Positions 1 to 12,430 of a stretch of DNA of 64,000 nucleotides are shown here, one piece after another. Location of the stretch: positions 205,660-269,659 of the forward strand of contig NZ_JACYFT010000003.1 in the NCBI RefSeq assembly GCF_014837235.1, in the 5' to 3' direction. The position numbers and the translations under genes are program-made. Under the pieces are notes generated by a model that saw nothing but the letters and a program-made list of their open reading frames with translations, did no database searches and had not been told where the DNA came from. Numbering within the stretch: position 1 is the first letter of the stretch; every line of letters starts with the position of its first letter. The stretch comes from Limnohabitans radicicola (lineage in GTDB: Bacteria > Pseudomonadota > Gammaproteobacteria > Burkholderiales > Burkholderiaceae_C).

Positions 1-1
1 G

Positions 2-1168
2 GGCCATGGCCTGTTCAACCTGGCCTGGTGGCAGGTGCTCCTGATCACGCTGGGCATGACCCACATCACCATCGCCAGTGTCACGATCTACCTGCACCGC
101 CACTCGGCGCACCGTGCGCTGGACCTGCACCCGATTCCTGCACACTTCTTCCGCTTCTGGCTGTGGCTGACCACGGGCCAGGTGACCAAGGAGTGGACGG
201 CGATTCACCGCAAGCACCACGCCAAGTGCGAACGCGAAGGCGACCCGCACAGCCCGGTGGTGTTCGGCATCAAGAAGGTGTTCTGGCAGGGGGCCGAGCT
301 TTACCGTGCCGAAGCCAAGAACCAGGAAACCCTGGACCGCTACGGCCACAACACCCCCAACGACTGGATCGAGCGCCATGTCTACACAGGCCGCTCGGCC
401 TGGGGTGTGGCACTGATGCTGGTCATTGACGTGGCCTTGTTCGGCTTTTTGGGCCTGACCGTCTGGGCGGTCCAGATGGCCTGGATTCCGATCACGGCCG
501 CAGGCATCATCAATGGCATTGGCCACTGGTGGGGTTACCGCAATTTCGAAGCGCAGGACGCGAGCACCAACATCTCGCCCTGGGGCATCATCATTGGTGG
601 TGAAGAGTTGCACAACAACCACCACACTTACCCGACGTCGGCCAAGCTGTCGGTCAAACCTTATGAGTTCGACATTGGCTGGATGTACATCACCATCCTG
701 CAATCGATCGGTCTGGCCCATGTGAAGAAGACGCCACCGCGTCTGGCGTACGGCGACATCCAGCCTGTGGCCGATGAAAAGACACTCGAAGCCCTGATTG
801 CCAACCGCTACGAAGTGATGGCCAATTACGCCCGCAACCTGCGTGTGGTGTGGGCTCAGGAAGCGGCCAAGGTCAAGCTCGACTCCAACGTCATCAAGGC
901 GGCCAACCGCTGGTTGCACCGTGATGCCGAGAAGGTGCCCAGTGATGTGGTGGCCAAGCTCGAACGTGCGTTGGCCGCCAGCCCGGCCCTCGACAAGATG
1001 GTGCAGATGCGTGAGGAGTTGCGCCAGATCTGGCTCAACACCTCGCACTCACGCGAGCAACTGGCGATGGACCTGCAAGCCTGGTGCCGCCGTGCTGAAG
1101 AGAGTGGCATCGCTGCTTTGCGCGACTTCTCGATGAAGCTGCGTGCCGTGAGGATGCAGGCGGCTTGA
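2..1168 (+). CDS. fatty acid desaturase (acyl-CoA delta-9 type), 5' end outside window
   Basis: Membrane di-iron desaturase that introduces a cis double bond into acyl chains. Three histidine boxes are visible: HRHSAH near the first visible residues, HRKHH about 50 residues into the visible part, and HNNHH near residue 205, the spacing expected for acyl-CoA desaturases. Hydrophobic segments lie between the boxes, and a charged helical tail of about 150 residues follows the last box. The frame is open back to base 2 with plausible coding sequence (GHGLFNLAWW), so the GTG at 35 is internal and the true start lies upstream of the window. A bidirectional terminator follows about 100 bases later. 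Family is certain; regiospecificity is not. Confidence 0.93.
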   Translation, partial: GHGLFNLAWWQVLLITLGMTHITIASVTIYLHRHSAHRALDLHPIPAHFFRFWLWLTTGQVTKEWTAIHRKHHAKCEREGDPHSPVVFGIKKVFWQGAELYRAEAKNQETLDRYGHNTPNDWIERHVYTGRSAWGVALMLVIDVALFGFLGLTVWAVQMAWIPITAAGIINGIGHWWGYRNFEAQDASTNISPWGIIIGGEELHNNHHTYPTSAKLSVKPYEFDIGWMYITILQSIGLAHVKKTPPRLAYGDIQPVADEKTLEALIANRYEVMANYARNLRVVWAQEAAKVKLDSNVIKAANRWLHRDAEKVPSDVVAKLERALAASPALDKMVQMREELRQIWLNTSHSREQLAMDLQAWCRRAEESGIAALRDFSMKLRAVRMQAA

Positions 1169-1267
1169 GGCCGGCACGGTGGGCATCGGCATGCCGGTGC
1201 CTGCCGGGGTTCAGCGGCGTTTCGTTGTGCCCCACCGTCTCACCCAGTCAAGGCCGTCTGAGGCCAT

Positions 1268-1300
1268 AAAAAAACCCGCTGAAGTTCAGCGGGTTTTTTG
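1268..1300. terminator. bidirectional rho-independent terminator
   Basis: Perfect inverted repeat AACCCGCTGAA / TTCAGCGGGTT around a one-base centre, with seven A on the left and six T on the right. It lies between two convergent units, the desaturase on the plus strand and rpmB-rpmG on the minus strand, and can end both. Confidence 0.9.
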
Positions 1301-1315
1301 TTGGGGTGAACCGAA

Positions 1316-1486
1316 TTACTTCAGTTTCACTTCCTTGTACTCGACGTGCTTGCGAGCTTTGGGATCAAACTTCATGATCGCCATTTTCTCGGGCATGGTC
1401 TTCTTGTTTTTGCTGGTCGTGTAGAAATGACCAGTACCTGCTGTGGACTCCAGCTTGATTTTTTCGCGTCCGCCTTTGCTTGCCAT
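1316..1486 (-). CDS. rpmG: 50S ribosomal protein L33
   Basis: 56-residue basic ribosomal protein beginning [14 protein letters not shown] and ending [11 protein letters not shown], which is the typical L33 length and sequence for betaproteobacteria. An AGGAGC ribosome binding site lies eight bases upstream of the ATG at 1486. It is the second gene of the usual rpmB-rpmG operon, 26 bases after the rpmB stop. The variant lacks the zinc-binding cysteine pairs found in some L33 paralogues. Confidence 0.97.
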   Translation of the reverse strand: MASKGGREKIKLESTAGTGHFYTTSKNKKTMPEKMAIMKFDPKARKHVEYKEVKLK

Positions 1487-1512
1487 GATGTGCAGCTCCT
1501 ATAAGTCAGGGT

Positions 1513-1746
1513 TTAGGCTTGGCCGCGTGCGCGCAGGTCTGCGAGCACGGAGTCGATGCCGTTCTTGTCGATCAGGCGCAGGGCGGCGCTGGAAACGCGC
1601 AGACGCACCCAACGGTTTTCGCTCTCGACCCAGAAACGACGGTATTGCAGGTTCGGCAGGAACCGGCGCTTGGTTTTGTTGTTGGCGTGGGAAACGTTGT
1701 TCCCAGTCATTGGGCCTTTGCCCGTTACGTCGCAAACGCGTGCCAT
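1513..1746 (-). CDS. rpmB: 50S ribosomal protein L28
   Basis: 77-residue protein beginning [20 protein letters not shown], the conserved L28 N-terminus, followed by the [13 protein letters not shown] segment. Length is normal for proteobacterial L28. It is the first gene of the rpmB-rpmG operon, read from the TATAAT promoter about 160 bases upstream. The single N-terminal cysteine means this is not the four-cysteine zinc-binding form. Confidence 0.97.
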   Translation of the reverse strand: MARVCDVTGKGPMTGNNVSHANNKTKRRFLPNLQYRRFWVESENRWVRLRVSSAALRLIDKNGIDSVLADLRARGQA

Positions 1747-1907
1747 GTGGACACTCCGATACTTTTCTAACAGCTGTTGCCGATGGGTTCATGCGGATTT
1801 GCAAAAACCTGGCATCTCAGCCTCACCTCGCCAAGAAGGGTGGCGGTATCCCCTAGATCGCTGTTTTCGTGAATCCCACGCAGTGGGCGAATCCAGCAAA
1901 GCCTTGA

Positions 1908-1937
1908 ATTATAACGAAAAATCCGGAGGGGCCGCAA
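1908..1937 (-). promoter_or_regulatory. probable sigma70 promoter of rpmB-rpmG
   Basis: On the minus strand a perfect TATAAT (1908-1913) is preceded after 18 bases by TTGCGG (1932-1937). The untranslated leader to rpmB would be about 150 bases. Inferred from consensus match and position only. Confidence 0.5.
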
Positions 1938-1959
1938 GGGCGCCCTCGGGTGGTGCAGA

Positions 1960-5459
<3,500 letters not shown>

Positions 5460-5464
5460 CCCCC

Positions 5465-6124
5465 ATGCTTGCATCGCGCCGTGGCCTGATGGCCCTTTTG
5501 CTCACCCTGTTGTGCAGCCCCTGGGTGGCGCATGCACAAGGGCTGGAGCTGCTTTCGCTGTTCATGAAGCAGGCCAGCAGCGGCCGCGCAACCTTCACCC
5601 AGGTGGTGACTTCGCCCTCCAAGGCCGGGCAGCCGCCTCGGCAGAAAACGTCCAGCGGTGCGCTGGAGTTCCATCGCCCAGGGCAGTTCCGCTTTGTCTA
5701 CAAAAAGCCCTTTGCCCAGACCCTGCTGGCCGATGGCCAGAACTTCTGGTTGCACGACGTGGAGTTGAACCAGATCACGGTGCGCAAGCAAAACCAGGTG
5801 TTGGGCAGCACACCCATGGCCTTGCTGACCTCGGCGGCCGATGTCAAAGCGCTGGAGGCCGATTTCCAGTTGCGCAGCGAGCCCGGCCGCGATGGCCTGG
5901 AGTGGGTGCGCGCCACGCCTAAAGCCCAGGATGGCCAAATCCAGTCCTTGCTGGCGGGGCTGCGCAAGACCGACAAGGGCGTGGAGCTGGTGACCATCGA
6001 TGTGCAAGACAGCCTGGGTCAGCGCTCGGTGCTCACGCTCAGCGGCCTGGAACTCAACCCGACACTGCCGGCCGACACCTTTGTGTTTCGTGTGCCTGCG
6101 GGTGTTGAGGTCATCCGACCCTGA
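5465..6124 (+). CDS. lolA: outer membrane lipoprotein carrier protein LolA
   Basis: Periplasmic chaperone that carries lipoproteins from the LolCDE complex to LolB. The 219-residue product starts with a signal peptide (RRGLMALLLTLLCSPWVAHA, cleavage near residue 24) and shows the LolA hallmarks RATFTQ near the mature N-terminus and FRFVYKKPF in the beta-barrel. The ATG at 5465 is preferred over a GTG at 5456 that overlaps the ftsK stop; either gives a signal peptide. The order ftsK-lolA-rarA is a conserved neighbourhood, which supports the call. Confidence 0.93.
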   Translation: MLASRRGLMALLLTLLCSPWVAHAQGLELLSLFMKQASSGRATFTQVVTSPSKAGQPPRQKTSSGALEFHRPGQFRFVYKKPFAQTLLADGQNFWLHDVELNQITVRKQNQVLGSTPMALLTSAADVKALEADFQLRSEPGRDGLEWVRATPKAQDGQIQSLLAGLRKTDKGVELVTIDVQDSLGQRSVLTLSGLELNPTLPADTFVFRVPAGVEVIRP

Positions 6125-6135
6125 GGCGCTTGCAC

Positions 6136-7425
6136 ATGGCAGCCCACATGCCACTGGCCGAGCAGCTGCGCCCCCGCACCCTGGGTGAGGTGATCGGGCA
6201 GCAACACATCCTGGGCGAAGGCATGGCTTTGCGCCTGGCTTTCGAGTCAGGGCAACCGCACAGCTGCATCCTCTGGGGCCCACCGGGGGTGGGCAAAACC
6301 ACCATTGCAAGGCTCATGGCCGATGCGTTTGACGCCCAGTTCATCAGCATCAGTGCGGTGCTGGGTGGTGTCAAAGACATCCGTGAGGCGGTGGACAAAG
6401 CCGAAGCGGCACGCAGCGGACTGCACGCGCAGCGCACCATCATGTTCGTCGATGAGGTGCACCGTTTCAACAAAAGCCAGCAGGACGCGTTTTTGCCGCA
6501 TGTGGAAAGCGGTCTGTTCACCTTCATCGGTGCTACCACCGAAAACCCGTCGTTCGAAGTCAATTCCGCGCTGCTGTCGCGGGCGGCGGTGTATGTGCTG
6601 CAGCCCCTGGGCGAAGACGATCTGCGCCAGATCGTGGCGCGTGCGCAGGGCATCGGTGCAGTGCCTGCCATCGAGCCCGAGGCGATGGCGCGCTTGCTGT
6701 CTTATGCCGACGGCGATGCCAGGCGCTTGCTCAACACGCTCGAAACGCTGGCCATGGCCGCTGCCCGTGAAAAGATCGACCCGGTCACCGATGCCTGGTT
6801 GCTCAAGGTGCTGGGCGAGCGCATGCGCCGCTACGACAAAGGCGGCGAGCAGTTTTACGACACCATCAGTGCGCTGCACAAATCGGTGCGCGGCTCGGAT
6901 CCCGATGCGGCCCTGTATTGGTTCGTGCGCATGCTCGATGGCGGTGCCGATCCGCGCTACATGGCCCGGCGCCTGATCCGGATGGCGAGCGAGGACATTG
7001 GTCTGGCCGATCCACGGGCCTTGCGCATGGCGCTGGATGCGGCCGAGGTCTACGAGCGTCTGGGCAGCCCCGAAGGTGAGCTGACGCTGGCGCAGTGCGT
7101 GATTTATCTGGCCATGGCGCCCAAATCGAACGCTGCTTACAAGGCTTATAACGAAGCCCGGGCTTTCGTCAAAAAAGATGGCACACGCCCGGTGCCCATG
7201 CACTTGCGCAATGCCCCGACAAAGCTGATGAAAGACCTCGATTACGGCAAGGGTTACCGCTATGCCCATGACGAAGAGGGGGGCTTTGCCGCTGGTGAGC
7301 GTTATTTGCCCGAGGGCATGCCCGAGCCAGGGTTTTACAGGCCTGTGGCTCGGGGGCTGGAGATCAAGATTGCCGAGAAATTGGCAAAATTGAAAGAGCT
7401 CAACCGCGAGCAGGGTAAGCCCTGA
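6136..7425 (+). CDS. rarA: replication-associated recombination protein A (RarA/MgsA AAA+ ATPase)
   Basis: AAA+ ATPase related to clamp loaders and RuvB that acts at stalled replication forks. In 429 residues it has Walker A GPPGVGKT at about 48-55, Walker B MFVDEVHR near 103-110, a sensor-1 region GATTENPS, and the C-terminal tetramerisation domain with RMASEDIGLADP and PKSNAAYKA. Length is normal. An upstream in-frame TTG exists at 6130, but the ATG at 6136 is the more likely start. It is the last gene of the ftsK-lolA-rarA run and is followed by a terminator. Confidence 0.94.
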   Translation: MAAHMPLAEQLRPRTLGEVIGQQHILGEGMALRLAFESGQPHSCILWGPPGVGKTTIARLMADAFDAQFISISAVLGGVKDIREAVDKAEAARSGLHAQRTIMFVDEVHRFNKSQQDAFLPHVESGLFTFIGATTENPSFEVNSALLSRAAVYVLQPLGEDDLRQIVARAQGIGAVPAIEPEAMARLLSYADGDARRLLNTLETLAMAAAREKIDPVTDAWLLKVLGERMRRYDKGGEQFYDTISALHKSVRGSDPDAALYWFVRMLDGGADPRYMARRLIRMASEDIGLADPRALRMALDAAEVYERLGSPEGELTLAQCVIYLAMAPKSNAAYKAYNEARAFVKKDGTRPVPMHLRNAPTKLMKDLDYGKGYRYAHDEEGGFAAGERYLPEGMPEPGFYRPVARGLEIKIAEKLAKLKELNREQGKP

Positions 7426-7477
7426 GGAAAGTGAATGCCGATACGCTGTTTTCTTTCACTACAATCCCGCCACCTGA

Positions 7478-7508
7478 CCCGCCTGACATGCGCCCTGGCG
7501 GGTTTTTT
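7478..7508 (+). terminator. rho-independent terminator after rarA
   Basis: CCCGCC (7478-7483) pairs with GGCGGG (7497-7502), followed by six T. A TACAAT hexamer lies just upstream (7460-7465). If that hexamer were a promoter, this hairpin would sit in the livH leader, but no -35 sequence supports it, so terminating rarA is the simpler reading. Confidence 0.75.
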
Positions 7509-7606
7509 GCTAAGTGAAGACCCGCGACCCACAAAGTTGCACGGGCTTCTCCATCCACCGATGGCGCGACCCGGCATGAGCGGGTCAACACTGGAGAATT
7601 GAATTC

Positions 7607-8536
7607 ATGGACGTCTTGCTACAACAGATCATCAACGGTCTGGTTCTGGGCAGCATGTACGCCTTGGTGGCCTTGGGCTACACCATGGTGTACGGCATCA
7701 TCAACCTCATCAACTTTGCGCACGGTGAAGTGCTCATGGTCGGCGCTTTGACCAGTTGGACATCGATTGGCTGGATGAAAGACGCCATGCCCGATGCACC
7801 AGGGTGGGTCATTTTGCTGCTGGCCACCCTGATTGCGTGCGTGGTCGCCGCCTCATTGAATTTCGCGATCGAGAAAATCGCTTACCGGCCCCTGCGCAAC
7901 AGCCCCAAGCTGGCCCCCCTGATCACCGCCATCGGCATGAGCATCTTGCTGCAGACCCTGGCCATGATCATCTGGAAGCCCAACTACAAGGCTTATCCCA
8001 CACTGCTGCCCAGCACCCCCATCAATGTGGGTGAAGCGGTCATCACCCCGACGCAAATCATGATCCTGGTGGTCACTGCCGTGTCGCTGGCCGTGCTGAT
8101 GTGGCTGGTCAACGCCACGCGTCTGGGCCGCGCCATGCGGGCCACTGCCGAGAATCCCCGCGTTGCAGCCCTGATGGGCGTCAAGCCCGACATGGTGATT
8201 TCGGCCACCTTCATCATCGGCGCCATCCTGGCCGCCATCGCAGGCGTCATGTACGCCTCCAACTACGGCACAGCCCAGCACGCCATGGGCTTCACGCCAG
8301 GCCTCAAGGCCTTCACGGCAGCCGTATTCGGCGGCATCGGCAACCTGTCGGGTGCGGTGGTGGGCGGCATTTTGCTGGGCCTGATCGAGTCGATCGGCTC
8401 GGGCTACATCGGTGACCTCACGGGTGGCGTGCTGGGCAGCCACTACGCCGATATTTTTGCGTTTATCGTGCTGATCATCGTGCTGACCTTGCGCCCCTCT
8501 GGCCTGATGGGTGAGCGCGTGGCCGATCGCGCTTGA
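7607..8536 (+). CDS. livH: branched-chain amino acid ABC transporter permease LivH
   Basis: Inner-membrane permease, one half of the translocation pore for leucine, isoleucine, valine or related substrates. The 309-residue protein is almost wholly hydrophobic with about eight membrane segments. It shows the family signatures GYTMVYGIINLINFAHGE near the N-terminus and the FTAAVFGGIGNLSGAVVGG cytoplasmic loop that contacts the ATPase. Translation starts at an ATG after GGAG. First gene of livHMGF plus binding protein; its stop overlaps the region that starts livM. Confidence 0.95.
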   Translation: MDVLLQQIINGLVLGSMYALVALGYTMVYGIINLINFAHGEVLMVGALTSWTSIGWMKDAMPDAPGWVILLLATLIACVVAASLNFAIEKIAYRPLRNSPKLAPLITAIGMSILLQTLAMIIWKPNYKAYPTLLPSTPINVGEAVITPTQIMILVVTAVSLAVLMWLVNATRLGRAMRATAENPRVAALMGVKPDMVISATFIIGAILAAIAGVMYASNYGTAQHAMGFTPGLKAFTAAVFGGIGNLSGAVVGGILLGLIESIGSGYIGDLTGGVLGSHYADIFAFIVLIIVLTLRPSGLMGERVADRA

Positions 8537-8547
8537 AGGGGATGCAC

Positions 8548-9624
8548 ATGAAACTCAACAAAAACATCCAATTCCTGCTGCTGGGCGCATTCCTGCTGGT
8601 GCTGCCTTTTGCCCTGCAAGGGCTGGGCAACGCCTGGGTCCGCATCGCTGACATGGCGCTGCTCTATGTGCTGCTGGCGCTGGGCCTGAACATCGTGGTT
8701 GGCTATGCCGGTCTGCTGGACCTGGGTTATGTGGCCTTCTTTGCTGTCGGTGCGTACATGTACGGCTTGCTGGCCTCGCCGCACCTGATCGACACCTTCC
8801 CTGCCATTGCGGCCATGTTCCCCAATGGCCTGCACATGCCCTTGTGGGTCATCGTGCCGCTGGCGGCCGCTCTGGCAGGCCTGTTTGGCATGCTGCTGGG
8901 GGCCCCTACGCTCAAATTGCGCGGCGACTACCTGGCCATCGTGACGCTGGGCTTCGGTGAAATCATCCGGGTGTTCATGAACAACCTGGACCAGCCGGTC
9001 AACATCACCAATGGCCCCAAAGGCATCGACATGATCGATTCGATCACGATCTTTGGCTGGAGCCTGAGCAAGAAGCTGACCATCGGTGGTCTGGAAATCG
9101 CCTCGGTCACGCTGTACTACTACCTCTTCCTGGGCCTGGTGTTGCTGAGCATCCTGATTTCGCACCGCCTGCAGTTCTCCCGCATTGGCCGCGCCTGGAT
9201 GGCCATCCGCGAAGACGAGATCGCGGCCAAAGCCATGGGCCTGAACACCCGCAACCTCAAACTGCTGGCGTTCGGCATGGGCGCCACTTTCGGTGGCGTG
9301 TCGGGGGCCATGTTCGCGGGCTTCCAGGGTTTTGTGTCGCCCGAATCGTTCAGCCTCATGGAGTCGGTCATGATCGTCGCCATGGTGGTGCTCGGTGGCC
9401 TGGGCCATTTGCCGGGCGTCATTTTGGGTGCCGTGCTGCTGTCGGCCTTGCCTGAGGTGCTGCGCTACGTGGCAGGCCCCCTGCAGGCGCTCACCGATGG
9501 CCGTCTGGATGCTTCCATCCTGCGTCAGCTGCTGATCGCGCTGGCCATGATCATCGTCATGCTGCTGCGGCCGCGGGGCCTGTGGCCCGCGCCCGAGCAC
9601 GGTAAAAGCCTGAAGGCACAATGA
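8548..9624 (+). CDS. livM: branched-chain amino acid ABC transporter permease LivM
   Basis: Second permease of the transporter, 358 residues and strongly hydrophobic. It shows the LivM signatures ALGLNIVVGYAGLLDLGY and the ATPase-contact loop VVLGGLGHLPGVILGAVLL. The ATG at 8548 is chosen because AAGGGG at 8536-8541 is well spaced for it; alternatives are a TTG at 8533 overlapping the livH stop and an ATG at 8542. The protein lies eleven bases behind livH and ends in an overlap with the leader of livG, so the genes are co-translated. Confidence 0.95.
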   Translation: MKLNKNIQFLLLGAFLLVLPFALQGLGNAWVRIADMALLYVLLALGLNIVVGYAGLLDLGYVAFFAVGAYMYGLLASPHLIDTFPAIAAMFPNGLHMPLWVIVPLAAALAGLFGMLLGAPTLKLRGDYLAIVTLGFGEIIRVFMNNLDQPVNITNGPKGIDMIDSITIFGWSLSKKLTIGGLEIASVTLYYYLFLGLVLLSILISHRLQFSRIGRAWMAIREDEIAAKAMGLNTRNLKLLAFGMGATFGGVSGAMFAGFQGFVSPESFSLMESVMIVAMVVLGGLGHLPGVILGAVLLSALPEVLRYVAGPLQALTDGRLDASILRQLLIALAMIIVMLLRPRGLWPAPEHGKSLKAQ

Positions 9625-9635
9625 AGGAGCCTCAG

Positions 9636-10406
9636 ATGACAAACACCGTACTCCAAGTAGCAGGCATCTCCAAGCGTTTTGGCGGTCTGCAGGCGCTCAC
9701 CGATGTGGGCATCACCATCGAGCGTGGCCAGGTCTATGGCCTGATCGGCCCCAACGGCGCGGGCAAGACCACGTTCTTCAACGTGATCACCGGCCTCTAC
9801 ACCCCCGACAGCGGCACCTTCGAGTTGGCTGGTAAGCCCTACCAGCCCACGGCCGTGCACGAGGTGGCCAAGGCGGGCATTGCACGCACGTTCCAGAACA
9901 TCCGCCTGTTCTCTGAAATGACGGCGCTCGAAAACGTCATGGTGGGCCGCCATCTGCGCACCCACTCCGGTTTGTTGGGGGCCATCTTCCGCACCCCCGG
10001 CTTCAAGGCCGAAGAAGCCGCCATCGCTGCGCGTGCGCAGGAATTGCTGGACTATGTGGGCATTGGCAAGTACGCCGATTACCGTGCCCGCACCCTCTCG
10101 TATGGCGATCAGCGCCGGCTGGAGATTGCCCGCGCTTTGGCCACCGACCCGCAACTGATTGCGCTGGACGAGCCTGCCGCCGGCATGAACGCCACCGAAA
10201 AAGTGCAGCTGCGTGAGCTGATCGACCGCATCCGCAAGGACAACCGCACCATCTTGCTCATCGAGCACGATGTGAAGCTGGTCATGGGTCTGTGCGACCG
10301 CGTCACGGTGCTGGACTACGGCAAGCAGATTGCCGAGGGCACGCCCGCCGATGTACAGAAGAACGAAAAAGTGATTGAAGCCTATCTGGGCGCCGGAGGA
10401 CACTGA
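9636..10406 (+). CDS. livG: branched-chain amino acid ABC transporter ATP-binding protein LivG
   Basis: Cytoplasmic ATPase of the transporter, 256 residues. Walker A GPNGAGKT lies at 38-45, the signature is LSYGDQRRLEIARAL, and Walker B is LIALDEPAAGMN, with GMN typical of LivG rather than LivF. An AAGGAG site (9624-9629) fixes the ATG at 9636; the earlier ATG at 9621 would overlap the ribosome binding site. Confidence 0.95.
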   Translation: MTNTVLQVAGISKRFGGLQALTDVGITIERGQVYGLIGPNGAGKTTFFNVITGLYTPDSGTFELAGKPYQPTAVHEVAKAGIARTFQNIRLFSEMTALENVMVGRHLRTHSGLLGAIFRTPGFKAEEAAIAARAQELLDYVGIGKYADYRARTLSYGDQRRLEIARALATDPQLIALDEPAAGMNATEKVQLRELIDRIRKDNRTILLIEHDVKLVMGLCDRVTVLDYGKQIAEGTPADVQKNEKVIEAYLGAGGH

Positions 10407-10407
10407 C

Positions 10408-11124
10408 ATGGCACAGACTCTTTTGAAAGTCAAAGGCCTGCAAGTGGCTTATGGCGGCATCCAAGCCGTCAAGGGCGTGGACCTGGAAGTGCGCGAAGGC
10501 GAGCTGGTGTCGTTGATCGGCTCCAACGGTGCGGGCAAGACCACCACCATGAAGGCCATCACGGGCACGCAAGCCATGCAGGCCGGTGACATTGAATACC
10601 TGGGCCAAAGCATCCAGGGCCAGGGCCCTTGGGACCTGGTCAAGCAGGGCCTGGCCATGGTGCCGGAGGGCCGCGGTGTGTTCACCCGCATGACCATCAT
10701 CGAGAACCTGCAGATGGGCGCCTACATCCGCTCGGACTCTGCCGCGGTGGCCGACGACATGGAAAAAATGCTCGACCTGTTCCCGCGCCTGCGCGAGCGC
10801 AAGGACCAGCTGGCGGGCACCATGTCCGGCGGCGAGCAGCAGATGCTGGCCATGGCCCGTGCCTTGATGTCGCGTCCCAAGGTCTTGCTTCTGGACGAGC
10901 CCTCCATGGGGTTGTCGCCCATCATGGTGGACAAAATCTTTGAAGTCGTGAAAGATGTTTACGCTCAGGGCGTGACGGTGCTCTTGGTGGAGCAAAACGC
11001 CAGCCGTGCGCTGGCCATTGCCGACCGGGGCTACGTGATGGATTCGGGACTGATCACCATGTCCGGCGCAGGCCGGGACATGTTGGAAGACCCCAAAGTC
11101 CGCGCCGCTTATCTGGGAGAATGA
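10408..11124 (+). CDS. livF: branched-chain amino acid ABC transporter ATP-binding protein LivF
   Basis: Partner ATPase of LivG, 238 residues, slightly shorter as usual. Walker A GSNGAGKT lies at 38-45, the signature is MSGGEQQMLAMARAL, and Walker B is LLLDEPSMGLSP, the LivF form. A GGAGG site precedes the ATG, which begins two bases after the livG stop. About 100 bases separate it from the binding-protein gene. Confidence 0.95.
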   Translation: MAQTLLKVKGLQVAYGGIQAVKGVDLEVREGELVSLIGSNGAGKTTTMKAITGTQAMQAGDIEYLGQSIQGQGPWDLVKQGLAMVPEGRGVFTRMTIIENLQMGAYIRSDSAAVADDMEKMLDLFPRLRERKDQLAGTMSGGEQQMLAMARALMSRPKVLLLDEPSMGLSPIMVDKIFEVVKDVYAQGVTVLLVEQNASRALAIADRGYVMDSGLITMSGAGRDMLEDPKVRAAYLGE

Positions 11125-11221
11125 TTCAACAGGGCTTTTGCGGTGAGCGCCTTGCCCGGGTACTGACACTGGCTTTGGCCATTCAGGACACTCACCTTTT
11201 AACCATTGAGGAGATCGCTTG

Positions 11222-12361
11222 ATGAAAATCACCATGAAACATGTTGCAGCAGCTGCATTGGCCATTTGCGCCACCCAATTGATGGCTCAGGAAGTCGTCA
11301 AGATCGGTCACGTCGGCCCCGTCAGCGGCGCGATTGCCCACCTGGGCAAGGACAACGAAAACGCTGCCGTGCTGGCCGTTGAGGAACTCAACGCCAAGGG
11401 CATCAAGATTGGCGGCAAAGCTGTCAAGTTCGAGCTGCTGGCCGAAGACGATGCAGGTGATCCCAAGCAAGGCACCGCCGCCGCCCAGAAGCTGGTTGAC
11501 TCCAAAGTCAACGGCGTGGTCGGTCACCTGAACTCGGGCACTTCCATTCCTGCTTCCAAAATTTACAGCGACGCAGGCATCCCCCAGATTTCTCCTTCCG
11601 CCACCAACCCCAAGTTCACCCGCAACGGCTACAAGACCACCTTCCGCGTGGTGGCCGATGACGTGCACCTGGGCGGCACACTGGGCCGTTACGCCGTCAA
11701 AGACCTGAAGGGCAAAGCGATCGCCGTGATCGACGACCGCACTGCTTACGGCCAGGGTGTGGCTGAAGAATTCGAAAAAGCCGTGAAAGCCGCTGGCGGC
11801 AAGCTGGTGGGCCACGAGTTCACCAACGACAAAGCCTCTGACTTCATGGCCATCCTGACAACCCTGAAGGCCAAGAAGCCTGACGTGGTGTTCTTCGGCG
11901 GCATGGACGCTGTGGCAGGCCCCATGATGCGCCAGATGAAGTCGCTGGGCATCAACGCCAAGTTCATGGGTGGTGACGGCATCTGCACAGGCGAGCTGGC
12001 CAAACTGGCAGGTGATGCCATGGCCGATGGCCAGGTGGTTTGCGCTGAAGCCGGCGGTGTGGAAGGCCAGCAGAAGAAAGGCATGGAAGAGTTCTACGCC
12101 AAGTACAAAAAGCGTTTCAACCTGGATGTCCAGGTGTATGCCCCCTACGTGTATGACGCCGTCAACGTGATGGTCGACGCCATGGTGCGTGCCAAGTCGT
12201 CTGACCCCGCCAAATACCTGCCTGAGCTGGCCAAAACCAGCGGTTACAAGGGCGTGACCGGTACCATCGCTTTTGACGCCAAGGGCGACATCAAGAACGG
12301 TGCCTTGACCTTGTACACCTACAAGGGCGGCAAGCGCGACGCCATCGCCGTGGTCCGCTGA
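11222..12361 (+). CDS. branched-chain amino acid ABC transporter substrate-binding protein
   Basis: Periplasmic type I binding protein of the Leu/Ile/Val family, 379 residues. A signal peptide (about residues 1-24, ending QLMAQ) is followed by VVKIGHVGPVSGAIAHLG, the opening of the ligand-binding fold, and later by TTFRVVADD and AVIDDRTAYGQG. GAGGAG lies eight bases upstream of the ATG at 11222. It lies directly after livHMGF and ends in a strong terminator, so it is the cognate receptor. The exact amino-acid specificity cannot be read from the sequence. Confidence 0.94.
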   Translation: MKITMKHVAAAALAICATQLMAQEVVKIGHVGPVSGAIAHLGKDNENAAVLAVEELNAKGIKIGGKAVKFELLAEDDAGDPKQGTAAAQKLVDSKVNGVVGHLNSGTSIPASKIYSDAGIPQISPSATNPKFTRNGYKTTFRVVADDVHLGGTLGRYAVKDLKGKAIAVIDDRTAYGQGVAEEFEKAVKAAGGKLVGHEFTNDKASDFMAILTTLKAKKPDVVFFGGMDAVAGPMMRQMKSLGINAKFMGGDGICTGELAKLAGDAMADGQVVCAEAGGVEGQQKKGMEEFYAKYKKRFNLDVQVYAPYVYDAVNVMVDAMVRAKSSDPAKYLPELAKTSGYKGVTGTIAFDAKGDIKNGALTLYTYKGGKRDAIAVVR

Positions 12362-12380
12362 TCCAGCGTTCCTCCCACAA

Positions 12381-12408
12381 AAAACCCACCGCATGCGGTG
12401 GGTTTTTT
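12381..12408. terminator. bidirectional rho-independent terminator
   Basis: Perfect palindrome AAAACCCACCGCA / TGCGGTGGGTTTT followed by further T on the right and preceded by A on the left. It ends the liv operon on the plus strand and the convergent Bug-receptor unit on the minus strand. Confidence 0.9.
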
Positions 12409-12430
12409 GTTGTTTGAAGTTGGGTGGTGC

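Noticed and set aside
7460-7508. Promoter plus attenuator in the livH leader
   Set aside because: TACAAT has no matching -35 sequence and the hairpin is well placed to end rarA; no leader peptide rich in branched-chain codons is visible.
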